A stretch of 8,930 nt of DNA from a bacterium (GCA_025453735.1 JALOPY010000066.1:1-8930); one strand, 5' to 3'; shown: positions 1 to 6,738, counted from the first letter of the stretch. The notes: generated from the letters alone by a model not told the origin. A program made the numbers and translations.

Positions 1-7
1 GAAGTTT

Positions 8-76
8 CAACGGAGTTTTGTAAGAGCAAAATAATCGTTTCCTAAAAATCTCCGTGGGTCTTCGTTTACTCCGTTG
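8..76. repeat. Inverted repeat with tandem CTCCGT units
   Basis: A perfect 9-bp inverted repeat (CAACGGAGT at 8-16, ACTCCGTTG at 68-76) encloses a 51-base spacer. The right side also holds two CTCCGT copies (50-55 and 69-74) separated by GGGTCTTCGTTTA. This looks like a degenerate piece of a dispersed intergenic repeat that may continue left of the window. There is no T-run after either arm, so it does not look like an intrinsic terminator. The rest of the 197 bases downstream of lpdA is AT-rich, with no gene visible. Confidence 0.35.
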
Positions 77-197
77 CTCATTGTAAGATTTCTTTTATAA
101 TATTCTTTAAGCGAACTTTAAAATGCCGATACAATCAAGTTATGTGCGTAGCCCAGCTAATAATTATCAATTGACCATTAACTAGCAATTAGCTATC

Positions 198-1598
198 TTA
201 AACATGAATCGCTTCCCCGTACGCCGCGGCTGCTGCTTCCATTATCGCTTCCGATAATGTTGGATGCGCATGAATTGTTTTGATGATTTCATGGGCGCGA
301 ATTCCTGATGATTTTATTACAGCTAACTCGCCGATAAGTTCCGTTGCTTCGGCATGAATGATATGGGCGCCAAGCAGCTTATCCGTTTTCGCATCAAAAA
401 TCAATTTGACCAGACCATCACGCTCTCCAAGCGCCAATGATTTTCCACTTGCGATAAATGGAAATCTACCGATTTTCAAATCGTAACCTTTTTCTTGCGC
501 TTTCTGCTCGGTGAAACCGATGCTGGCAATCTGCGGATGGCAATAGGTACAACCTGGAATATTTTCGTAGTCGATTGGCTGCACTCTTAGACCAGCCATT
601 CTCTCCACACAATGAATTCCTTCTGCCGAAGCAACATGAGCTAACCATGGCGGACCAATAATATCGCCAATTGCATAAATAGTATCAATATTGGTCTGAA
701 ACGACTCATTGACTTTGATGTAGCTTTTTTCAACGACGACGCCCAGGTCGTCAAGCCCCAGTCCCTCAAAATTTCCTCTGACACCGATTGCCATTAAAGC
801 CACTTCTGCGCCAATCTCTTTTGTGACGCCATCAGATTCGATGATCACTTTTACATTGTTATTTTCAGAAACGACCTGCTTCACCATAGTATTGGTATGA
901 ATATTGATTTTTGCTTTCTTAAACGACCGGTACAAAACATCGGTGATTTCTTTATCCTCGATTGGCAGAATGGAAGGCATCATTTCCACAATGGTCACGT
1001 TGCATCCGAGCGTGTGATAGAAATAGGCAAATTCAATACCAATCGCTCCTGCGCCAATGACGACCATCGATTCGGGCATTCGTTCCAAAACCATCGCTTC
1101 TTTGCTGCTAATGACCTTCTTGCCATCAATTTCAATCGAAGGAATCGATCGCGGTCTTGCGCCGGTGGCCATGATGATATTATTGGTGGAAAGCTCGCTG
1201 GAAATATTGCCAGATTCATCAATTACGCCAACCTGGTTTTTTGTCAGTATTCGACCAGTACCTGAAAAATGAGTGACGTTATGTTGTTTGAACAAAAATT
1301 GCACGCCTTTATTCATTCGATCGGCGACCTGGCGACTTCGTTTAATGATCGCTGAAAAATCGAAAGAGATATTTTCTGATGAAACGCCAAATGAGCTTGC
1401 CTGCTGCACCAGCGCATAAACTTCGGCGCTTTTCAACAACGCTTTCGTAGGAATGCATCCCCAGTTCAAACACACGCCGCCCAGTCGATCTCGTTCGATG
1501 ACCGCGACTTTCATTCCCAATTGGGAAGCTCGCACGGCTGCAACATATCCGCCAGGTCCCGAGCCAATTATAATTAGATCGAACGTTTCATTTGCCAT
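198..1598 (-). CDS. lpdA: Dihydrolipoyl dehydrogenase (E3 of 2-oxoacid dehydrogenase complexes)
   Basis: This FAD-dependent disulfide oxidoreductase reoxidises dihydrolipoamide on E2 or H-protein subunits with NAD+ in the cytoplasm, serving pyruvate or 2-oxoglutarate dehydrogenase or glycine cleavage. Numbered from the chosen start, the FAD dinucleotide-binding motif GSGPGG is at residues 12-17. The redox-active disulfide is Cys43/Cys48 in CLNWGCIPTK, ATGARP is at 144-149, the NAD-binding motif GAGAIG is at 182-187, and the dimer-interface catalytic pair is His445/Glu450 in HAHPTLSE. The length of 466 residues is normal for the family. The ATG at 1598 is chosen because AGGAG lies just upstream; an in-frame start at 1637 would add 13 low-complexity residues. 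No E1 or E2 gene is in the window, so the partner complex is unknown. It is probably the last gene of an operon with nfo and the sigma factor. The WG variant of the active-site motif is common in FCB-group proteins. Confidence 0.95.
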   Translation of the reverse strand: MANETFDLIIIGSGPGGYVAAVRASQLGMKVAVIERDRLGGVCLNWGCIPTKALLKSAEVYALVQQASSFGVSSENISFDFSAIIKRSRQVADRMNKGVQFLFKQHNVTHFSGTGRILTKNQVGVIDESGNISSELSTNNIIMATGARPRSIPSIEIDGKKVISSKEAMVLERMPESMVVIGAGAIGIEFAYFYHTLGCNVTIVEMMPSILPIEDKEITDVLYRSFKKAKINIHTNTMVKQVVSENNNVKVIIESDGVTKEIGAEVALMAIGVRGNFEGLGLDDLGVVVEKSYIKVNESFQTNIDTIYAIGDIIGPPWLAHVASAEGIHCVERMAGLRVQPIDYENIPGCTYCHPQIASIGFTEQKAQEKGYDLKIGRFPFIASGKSLALGERDGLVKLIFDAKTDKLLGAHIIHAEATELIGELAVIKSSGIRAHEIIKTIHAHPTLSEAIMEAAAAAYGEAIHV

Positions 1599-1663
1599 AG
1601 CAACTCCTCTTATATTTTTTTGGTTTTGGTTTTTCAATTTAAAAAGTGATTGATAGGTATAAA

Positions 1664-2521
1664 TTATGCTTCAATCAGACTTTTCAATAAATCCAAATTT
1701 AATTTAAAAATCTGTAAATCACCAGGTATTTCTAAAATTTTTGGAATTTTTTTTAATCGTGTATCATTCATCATGAAACGAAAACCATCCAAGCCGATTT
1801 GCCCGTTGCCAATTCGCTCATGCCGATCAATTCGTGAGCCAAGCTCCTTTTGTGAATCATTGAGATGAATTGCACCCAACCGATCCAGACCTATAACGCG
1901 ATCAAATTGCTCCATCGTTGCTTCATAAGTCGATCGCGTTCGGATGTCATAGCCGGCAGCAAAAATATGGCACGTATCCAGGCAAACACCGATCCGCCAG
2001 GATTCTTCGACCATATCAATTATGCTTTTTAGCTGATTAAAAGAATAGCCCAAATTTGATCCCTGCCCTGACGTGGTTTCTAATAGCAGTTTTACTTGAT
2101 GATTCGGTCGTTGCTGTTGAATAAAATTAAGGCTCTCAGCAATTAAGCGCAACCCCAATGCTTCGCCAGCGCCTTTGTGGGAGCCCGGGTGGAAAATGAG
2201 AAAAGGTATTTTCAGAAGCTCGGCACGATCGATTTCTTCAAGAAATGCCCGGCGGGATTTTTCACGTCCCAGGTGATCAGGACTACCTAAATTTATCAGA
2301 TAAGAATTATGAGCGACCACAGAAACGATGGGAGATTTTTTTAATGATTGGAAATATCGATCGACTTCGTCTATTGATAGAGGTTTTGCTTGCCATTGAA
2401 CCTGGTTTTTCGTGAAGATTTGTACAGCATTGCATCCAATTTTTTCACCTCGTTCCAATGCTTGATGCAAACCTCCAGAGATTGAGACATGAGCGCCGAT
2501 GAGCGTCTCTATATTTGTCAT
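1664..2521 (-). CDS. nfo: Endonuclease IV (AP endonuclease)
   Basis: This is a trinuclear-zinc apurinic/apyrimidinic endonuclease that cleaves 5' of abasic sites and removes blocked 3' ends during base-excision repair. All nine zinc ligands known from the E. coli enzyme have counterparts here: His71, His111, Glu148, Asp182, His185, His219, Asp232, His234 and Glu264. Family signatures are visible as GAHVSISGG (9-17), FHPGSHKG, LLLETTSGQGSNLG, CLDTCH and the RIDRHERIGNG segment. The length of 285 residues is typical for a single TIM-barrel enzyme. The ATG at 2521 has no clear Shine-Dalgarno sequence, unlike most neighbours. It lies 54 bases after the sigma-factor gene and 65 bases before lpdA, all on the same strand, so co-transcription is likely. 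Confidence 0.96.
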   Translation of the reverse strand: MTNIETLIGAHVSISGGLHQALERGEKIGCNAVQIFTKNQVQWQAKPLSIDEVDRYFQSLKKSPIVSVVAHNSYLINLGSPDHLGREKSRRAFLEEIDRAELLKIPFLIFHPGSHKGAGEALGLRLIAESLNFIQQQRPNHQVKLLLETTSGQGSNLGYSFNQLKSIIDMVEESWRIGVCLDTCHIFAAGYDIRTRSTYEATMEQFDRVIGLDRLGAIHLNDSQKELGSRIDRHERIGNGQIGLDGFRFMMNDTRLKKIPKILEIPGDLQIFKLNLDLLKSLIEA

Positions 2522-2575
2522 AATGAGATTTTTTATTTTTTAAGGGGAAACCGAATCGAAATTCTTTTCCAGATA

Positions 2576-3430
2576 TTAGCCTAAATATGGGCGCAAATTT
2601 TCCCGTCGATGAATGTATCTCAATTTTTGCAGCGCCTTGTTTTTAATCTGGCGAATTCTTTCCCGGCTAAGATTCATGCAATCGCCAATTTCCAGCAAGG
2701 TTAATGGTCGCTCGCTATCGATGCCATAATAGAGTCGCAAAATAGCTGCTTCCATTTTCGTCAGCGACTCCAACGCGATGTTAATATCTGTTTTCATGGA
2801 TTCTTCAATCAAGCGACTATACGGCGCAGCAAATTCTTCGCTGCTGATTTTTTCCAATAATGAGAGGCTTTCCGGGGATGGGCGTGTTGAATCCTCCAAT
2901 GAAAGCTCCCGCCCCCAATACATCATATTCTTATCAAGAATCTTCGGTGAAATTTTTAATTTTTCAGCTATCTCCTCCAACTCGGGGGCTCTACCCAGAT
3001 CCTGTTCCAGATCCTCGATAATGGCCACGACTTTCTGCAGCGCCCAGATATGATTGATCGGCAAGCGCACCAATCGGGAATGATTCGCAATCGCCCGGAG
3101 TATGGCTTGACGAATCCACCACACTGCATAGGAAATGAATTTTATGCCGCGCTCAGCATCGAATCGTCTGGCAGCCTCCAGCAATCCAACATTTCCCTCG
3201 CTGATAAGCTCGTCCAGCGGAAGCCCTCGATCCTGATATTCTCGAGCAATATAAACCACAAATTTTAAATTTGCATTCACCAATTTTGTCAGCGCTTGTT
3301 TATCGCCTGTTTTAATCTTTCTGGCTAATGATAGCTCTTCTTTCGGCTGGATAAGAGGAATTTGATCAATATCATGCAAATACTTAGTCAAAACGGTGCT
3401 TGACCTTTTTTCCTTGCTGCTGTTTTGCAT
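2576..3430 (-). CDS. RNA polymerase sigma-70 factor, short RpoD-like (FCB type)
   Basis: This protein directs RNA polymerase to promoters. Numbered from the ATG at 3430 (284 residues), region 1.2 lies at about 12-46 (STVLTKYLHDID and on). Region 2 is at about 47-115 and includes the core-binding stretch DELISEGNVGLLEAARRFD and the -10 recognition and melting segment FISYAVWWIRQAI. Region 3 is at about 120-200. Region 4 has its -35 helix-turn-helix at about 241-271 (LTLLEIGDCMNLSRERIRQIK). Region 1.1 and the long non-conserved region of proteobacterial RpoD are absent, and the protein ends in YLG. This matches the short RpoD-like sigma factors of the Bacteroidota/FCB group. An in-frame TTG at 3448 would add six residues, but the ATG at 3430 is preceded by GGGGTG and is preferred. 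Whether it is the principal sigma or a group 2 paralogue cannot be settled here. It is probably the first gene of the sigma-nfo-lpdA cluster. Confidence 0.93.
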   Translation of the reverse strand: MQNSSKEKRSSTVLTKYLHDIDQIPLIQPKEELSLARKIKTGDKQALTKLVNANLKFVVYIAREYQDRGLPLDELISEGNVGLLEAARRFDAERGIKFISYAVWWIRQAILRAIANHSRLVRLPINHIWALQKVVAIIEDLEQDLGRAPELEEIAEKLKISPKILDKNMMYWGRELSLEDSTRPSPESLSLLEKISSEEFAAPYSRLIEESMKTDINIALESLTKMEAAILRLYYGIDSERPLTLLEIGDCMNLSRERIRQIKNKALQKLRYIHRRENLRPYLG

Positions 3431-3575
3431 AGGCACCCCGAATTCCAAGATGAAATGTGATAAGACTTAGGCTCTTGTATGATTTAAATTGGTTTTCTTT
3501 GACAGCAAAAAAAATAATCGTGATTGCATTTTTTAAGATAAGCTATACTTTGCACGGGCATAAATTGAACTTTTA
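3431..3575. other. Intergenic leader of the sigma factor gene
   Basis: These 145 bases lie between the palindromic repeat and the sigma-factor start and should carry the minus-strand promoter of the sigma-nfo-lpdA cluster. I see only weak matches on that strand, for example TTCAAT, a 16-base spacer and TATAGC around 3541-3568. I do not call it a promoter. No open reading frame here looks coding. Confidence 0.3.
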
Positions 3576-3711
3576 TGTCATCGCGAGCGAAACGGAGTGG
3601 AACGAAGTCGTAGATGCGCCTCCGGCGTGCAATCCCATGAGGTCAAGCACTTAAAGAATTGCGCGCCAAAGGCGCACTTTCAGCTTCGGCAAAAAACGCC
3701 TCGCAATGACA
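3576..3711. repeat. Nested palindromic repeat (REP/MITE-like, TGTCATTGCGAG termini)
   Basis: This 136-bp element has terminal inverted repeats TGTCATCGCGAG (3576-3587) and CTCGCAATGACA (3700-3711), which match at 11 of 12 positions. Inside is a second inverted repeat: 3616-3633 (GCGCCTCCGGCGTGCAAT) pairs with 3658-3675 (ATTGCGCGCCAAAGGCGC) at 15 of 18 positions, plus one G:U pair in RNA. The right inner arm also holds a small perfect hairpin, GCGCC-AAA-GGCGC (3663-3675). It is much GC-richer than the flanks. Terminal sequences of the TGTCATTGCGAG type are familiar from dispersed non-coding repeats in many bacterial genomes. No target-site duplication is obvious. It lies between two minus-strand operons and has no T-run suited to an intrinsic terminator. 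Confidence 0.75.
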
Positions 3712-3850
3712 GTAAAAAAATGTTCGATTGATGACCGCTTGCAGTATAATATTCAAAAATCATACATCCTGGCTGACGAATCGAAGCTGCAAAAACAATT
3801 AGGATGGATTAAGTGGAATTTAAAATTTTGCCAACTGGTTTTTCAATTTA
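3712..3850. other. Intergenic spacer downstream of the ferritin-like gene
   Basis: These 139 AT-rich bases separate the palindromic repeat from the stop codon of the ferritin-like gene. I see no convincing terminator, promoter or coding signal. Confidence 0.3.
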
Positions 3851-4333
3851 TTACAGGACCTGTTTTCTCATTTCTATCAATTTTAACACATGACCTTTCT
3901 CCTGTTCAATTAGTTTTTCGATTTTTTTCTGATCTTCAGGATTGACCCAGCGGCTCAATTCCTGCAGAAAAAGAATTGTATCTTTTTCAAAACTTATCGA
4001 AATCTGAATAGCGCCGATCTCATCCTTCAATTCCTGGGCAAGCGAATTGCCATCTGGAGTTAATGGGAAAACTTTAGTGTCGAGGAGCGCTTTAAAATAA
4101 AGAGAGACTTCCTCCCAATTATCAATATTCCTGGTGTTGATTCTCTCGATGGATTCCCGTAATTGTTCAAAATTATTTATATGTTGTTTTTCTTCGTTTG
4201 CCAACCATTTAAAGCCATCCTTCAAATTTTTATTTTGGGCATGATTCACCATTGCTTCATAAAAACTATGCCCTTTTTGTTCAATTTGAAGCGCCATTGT
4301 AAAAATATCAAGACTGGAAAAGTACGCTGACAT
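3851..4333 (-). CDS. Stand-alone ferritin-like di-iron protein (rubrerythrin-type four-helix bundle)
   Basis: This 160-residue, mostly alpha-helical protein has the carboxylate/histidine pattern of ferritin-like di-iron bundles. Glu18 is in helix 1 (IEQKGHSFYEAM), Glu48-x2-His51 in helix 2 (EEKQH), Glu116 in helix 3 (SFEKDTILFLQEL) and Glu145-x2-His148 in helix 4 (EQEKGHVLKL). The family typically reduces peroxide or handles iron and oxidative stress. The protein contains no cysteine, so it lacks the rubredoxin domain of classical rubrerythrin and would need an external electron donor. The ATG at 4333 follows a strong GGAGG. It lies 43 bases after the MBL hydrolase on the same strand, so the two are probably co-transcribed. 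The fold is well supported; the substrate is inferred from family only. Confidence 0.85.
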   Translation of the reverse strand: MSAYFSSLDIFTMALQIEQKGHSFYEAMVNHAQNKNLKDGFKWLANEEKQHINNFEQLRESIERINTRNIDNWEEVSLYFKALLDTKVFPLTPDGNSLAQELKDEIGAIQISISFEKDTILFLQELSRWVNPEDQKKIEKLIEQEKGHVLKLIEMRKQVL

Positions 4334-4376
4334 ATTTCCTCCGAATTGGGTTCAAGCTGCTCACATTAGATCATTG

Positions 4377-5222
4377 TTAAATTACATAGCTTAAACCCTC
4401 CTGTGCAGCATCAAGTTTCATTGAAATTTTTAGCTGATCCTTTTTTTTCTGATAGTGGGACAAGATAGTGTTGATCTCATCATCGGAACGATCTGGCTCA
4501 TGATGGAAAAAAATCAGTTGTTTTACGTTGGCATCAACTCCCAGGGAGAATGCTTGCTCATAAGAGGAGTGTCCAAATCCAGTGGTCTCTACCATTTCGT
4601 CTTCCAAATATTGCGCGTCGTGGATGAGAATATCAGCACCCTGGCAAAAATCAATAAATTGTTCTCGTTTTGTATGATGGCAATTCTGGAAATCCGATAA
4701 TTCATTATCAGTAATAAAAACGATTGTTTTATCGTTATCTATGATTCTGAAGCCATACGCAGCGCCGGGATGATTATTTCGAATAAACGACAATTTTGCA
4801 GTTCCAATGCGATGCTCAATTTCATCAATTGTCTGAAACGATATCGTTGCTTTTAAATCATGAAAATTAACTGGAAAATAACTCGATTCCATTTGATTGG
4901 TGAGGATTTCTTTAAGTTTATTATAAACAGGTGGGCAACCGAAAATTTTTATTCTGACTTTTTCATAATAAGCTGGTAAGAAAAATGGGAACCCTTGAAT
5001 ATGATCCCAATGCGAATGTGTCAGGAACAGGTGGATCACTCCATTCAGTCCATTCTGGATTATCGAATTCCCCAATCTCCTGATGCCAGTTCCTGCATCG
5101 AAGATAACAAATGACTTATCGTCAAGAAGTAATTCTAAACAGGTAGTATTGCCACCATATTTAACTGTACTAATCCCTGGAGAAGGAATAGAACCCCTGG
5201 TCCCCCAAAATCTGAGCTTCAA
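4377..5222 (-). CDS. MBL-fold metallo-hydrolase (TaR3-like / PhnP-like subgroup)
   Basis: This is a predicted cytoplasmic binuclear-metal hydrolase of 281 residues. The metal-binding motif HSHWDH is at 69-74 (ligands His69, His71, Asp73, His74). Further ligands are likely to be His151 in NHPG, Asp172 in TDNE, and His240 or His241 in FFHHEPDRSDDE. A conserved HDAQY (201-205) and GHSS (217-220) match the subgroup with the N-terminus RFWGTRGSIPSPG, related to phosphodiesterase-like MBL proteins rather than to beta-lactamases. The substrate is unknown; a phosphodiester such as a cyclic nucleotide is a plausible inference. The start is TTG at 5222, chosen because GAGGAGG lies 8 bases upstream and the RFWGTRGS motif follows at once. 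It is the first gene of a probable pair with the ferritin-like gene. A CRP/FNR-like palindrome lies upstream. Confidence 0.88.
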   Translation of the reverse strand: MKLRFWGTRGSIPSPGISTVKYGGNTTCLELLLDDKSFVIFDAGTGIRRLGNSIIQNGLNGVIHLFLTHSHWDHIQGFPFFLPAYYEKVRIKIFGCPPVYNKLKEILTNQMESSYFPVNFHDLKATISFQTIDEIEHRIGTAKLSFIRNNHPGAAYGFRIIDNDKTIVFITDNELSDFQNCHHTKREQFIDFCQGADILIHDAQYLEDEMVETTGFGHSSYEQAFSLGVDANVKQLIFFHHEPDRSDDEINTILSHYQKKKDQLKISMKLDAAQEGLSYVI

Positions 5223-5345
5223 ACTCTACACCTCCTCAATCATATCTAGCTGAAAGCGCCATCATCTTTATTATGTTCTCTGCCCAAAATTAAAATTCAC
5301 TAAGGTTCAGACACTTTGATATCAATTTAATATAAATCACGTTGA

Positions 5346-5373
5346 CTTATATTGTGTGTTACAAATCACACAA
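5346..5373 (-). promoter_or_regulatory. Possible promoter of the MBL/ferritin-like pair
   Basis: On the minus strand, TTGTGT (5373-5368) and TATAAG (5351-5346) are separated by 16 bases. The -10 element matches the sigma-70 consensus at 5 of 6 positions but the -35 only at 3 of 6. The palindrome described separately occupies the -35 and spacer, so a bound regulator would block or modulate initiation. The leader would be about 115 bases. This is a weak call in an AT-rich region. Confidence 0.22.
5352..5373. promoter_or_regulatory. CRP/FNR-like operator palindrome
   Basis: A 22-bp palindrome has perfect 7-bp arms (TTGTGTG and CACACAA) around 8 bases. Aligned on its centre with the E. coli CRP consensus TGTGA-N6-TCACA, it reads TGTGT-N6-TCACA, 9 of 10 matches. 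It is 130 bp upstream of the MBL start. Crp/Fnr-family regulators are widespread, but none is encoded in this window, so the cognate protein is unknown. Confidence 0.45.
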
Positions 5374-5605
5374 ACGAAAATAAGAATTACCTTAACATCT
5401 CATACATTAAAACTTCACCCATAGCAAATTATTTTCAATTGAAATTCAAATTCCTGATGAAGTTTGGCAATAAATTTTTGTCACTCCCAAAGAGAGCGAA
5501 TTTACTTACAATTTATAGCACTAAATTTAATCGTGCTACTAATAATAATAATTAAACCGTATTATAAAGTCAATCATTTTCTTGATATTTACAAAATATT
5601 ATTAT

Positions 5606-5634
5606 AAAAAAAGGCACGTCCCTAAAATAGTGCC
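5606..5634 (-). terminator. Probable intrinsic terminator (minus strand)
   Basis: Read on the minus strand, GGCAC (5634-5630) pairs with GTGCC (5617-5613) across a 12-base loop and is followed directly by seven T residues (5612-5606). The stem is short and the loop large, so it is of moderate strength. It lies about 235 bases beyond the DsrE-like stop codon, implying either a long 3' untranslated region or a separate short transcript ending here. Confidence 0.45.
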
Positions 5635-5868
5635 CTTGATAATAAATGAATAAAAGATTTGTGTTTTCGCAAAAAATAGAAACTCCAGACATAGATAGGT
5701 TATTGAGGTAATTCACGGTAAAAAAATAAATTAGATCTAACCTGCTTAGAAAATAAAATCAATACAAAATTATTATGGAGAATCAAATTCCAAAAATTGG
5801 AGTTACAATATTTGTATTTCAAGCGCCAGACCCAAAAACCTGTCTGCGAAAATGGGAGGACTCGCAAT

Positions 5869-6198
5869 TTAAAAACTAATGATCTGATCAGCGTCCTTTG
5901 CCGCGTCATAAAAATCATTAAGATTGCCCAGGACGACTCCCTCAATAATGAAGTTTTGAAGTTTTCGATTTTTTATGGATATTTCACAGCCAATAATCTT
6001 GCTCTTGTCCCGTTCCATTATTGTTCGAAGTGCTTTTGAGCTCCTGGAGCCTTTCATCAAATGGTAAACTCCATCTGCAACGAAAAATAAAATTGATGCT
6101 TTTGTTCGGAGCTCATCTTTTTCCAGCGGAGCAAACAGATTATCATTAAGCAACTCGTTAGAGTTTCTTCCTGAAATAATATAGGCGATTATTTTCAT
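5869..6198 (-). CDS. Small DsrE/DsrF-like family protein
   Basis: This 109-residue soluble protein has the layout of DsrE-like (YchN-fold) proteins. A hydrophobic strand runs into FFVADGVYHL (38-47), a GCEISIKNRKL segment (70-80) carries the only cysteine, Cys71, and the C-terminal part is IIEGVVLGNLNDFYDAAKDAD (about 84-104). Family members carry sulfur on such a cysteine or form small oligomeric sulfur-relay or sensing proteins. Whether this one does so is not shown, since no dsr, tus or soe genes are nearby. The ATG at 6198 is preceded by GTGAGG about 8 bases upstream. It stands alone between AT-rich gaps on the minus strand. The frame and its conserved-looking pattern make it much more credible than an overlapping frame at 5700-5945. 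Confidence 0.68.
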   Translation of the reverse strand: MKIIAYIISGRNSNELLNDNLFAPLEKDELRTKASILFFVADGVYHLMKGSRSSKALRTIMERDKSKIIGCEISIKNRKLQNFIIEGVVLGNLNDFYDAAKDADQIISF

Positions 6199-6669
6199 TT
6201 TCAGCGCCTCACATTTTTATTAATTTTCTACTAATAGCTAAATTTTTAAAACCATTTATTTAATGATAATAATTAAAAATAGTTTCATTTTATAATAGAA
6301 TCAATATTCTTTTTCGTAATTTTCACTTCAAACAGAATTTCTTTAGATTAAAATAGATATTCAATTTTTAAGGTCTTCACACTTCCCAACAGGAGGTGAA
6401 TCGTTCATATTCTCAAAATGATGAAAGGATCGATACGATTTGTATGACTATTTTTATTTATTAACAAAATTTAATTTGGCAACCATAATATTTTTTCCAG
6501 AAATATGCTGAAAAACACAATGCTTAATTAAAAAAACAGAACTGCTTTAACTTGCTTATTTTTAAAACATTAAAATTATAATCGATCGGAAAAATTGAAA
6601 TAGGAAATTTTCAATTTAGATTTTCCTTTTTTCTTTGATGTAAAATTTATAGTTAAAATTAATTTTTTA
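6199..6669. other. Very AT-rich intergenic region between the DsrE-like gene and the hup promoter
   Basis: These 471 bases lie between the divergently oriented DsrE-like and HU genes and hold no gene I can support. Two local features stand out. One is an orphan Shine-Dalgarno-like AGGAGGTGA at 6391-6399 on the plus strand, with no well-placed ATG. The other is a 9-bp perfect inverted repeat (AAATTGAAA 6592-6600, TTTCAATTT 6609-6617) upstream of the hup promoter. Confidence 0.5.
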
Positions 6670-6698
6670 TTGACTTTAATTTTAAAATTTATTATAAT
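6670..6698 (+). promoter_or_regulatory. Sigma-70 promoter of the HU gene
   Basis: The -35 element TTGACT (6670-6675; 5 of 6 to consensus) and a perfect -10 TATAAT (6693-6698) are separated by 17 bases, the optimal spacing. The spacer is entirely A and T. Transcription should begin near 6705, giving a leader of roughly 47 bases before the ATG at 6752. It looks like a strong housekeeping promoter, as expected for an abundant nucleoid protein. Confidence 0.8.
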
Positions 6699-6738
6699 TA
6701 AGAAATTTTCAAATCATTTTTATAATTTAACCTTATAT

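Larger units (their letters stand above)
5223..5868. other. AT-rich intergenic region upstream of the MBL hydrolase
   Basis: These 646 bases hold no convincing gene. Short open frames on both strands are low in complexity, rich in Asn, Phe and Lys, and lack ribosome-binding sites. The region contains the Shine-Dalgarno sequence of the MBL gene, a CRP/FNR-like palindrome at 5352-5373, a minus-strand terminator-like hairpin at 5606-5634, and a small hairpin (CAGAC 5827-5831 with GTCTG 5842-5846) just after the DsrE-like stop codon. Confidence 0.5.

Noticed and set aside
155..194. AGCTAAT/ATTAGCT inverted repeat just after the lpdA stop codon
   Set aside because: Seven AT-rich base pairs with a 26-base loop and no T-run do not make a convincing terminator.
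897..1265. Plus-strand open frame of 122 codons
   Set aside because: It is antisense to the NAD-binding domain of lpdA, whose motifs are intact, and shows no family pattern of its own.
3851..4333. Classical rubrerythrin
   Set aside because: The protein has no cysteine, so no rubredoxin Fe(Cys)4 domain is present; only the ferritin-like domain can be supported.
4377..5222. Beta-lactamase, RNase Z or flavodiiron protein
   Set aside because: The N-terminal RFWGTRGS, HDAQY and FFHHEPDRSDDE patterns fit the TaR3/PhnP-like hydrolases, and there is no flavodoxin domain.
5352..5555. Plus-strand open frame of 67 codons
   Set aside because: It is low in complexity (Asn/Lys/Phe-rich), lacks a Shine-Dalgarno sequence and covers the regulatory region of the MBL gene.
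5700..5945. Minus-strand open frame of 81 codons
   Set aside because: It overlaps the better-supported DsrE-like gene in another frame, is rich in Phe, Leu and Arg without a recognisable pattern, and has no ribosome-binding site.
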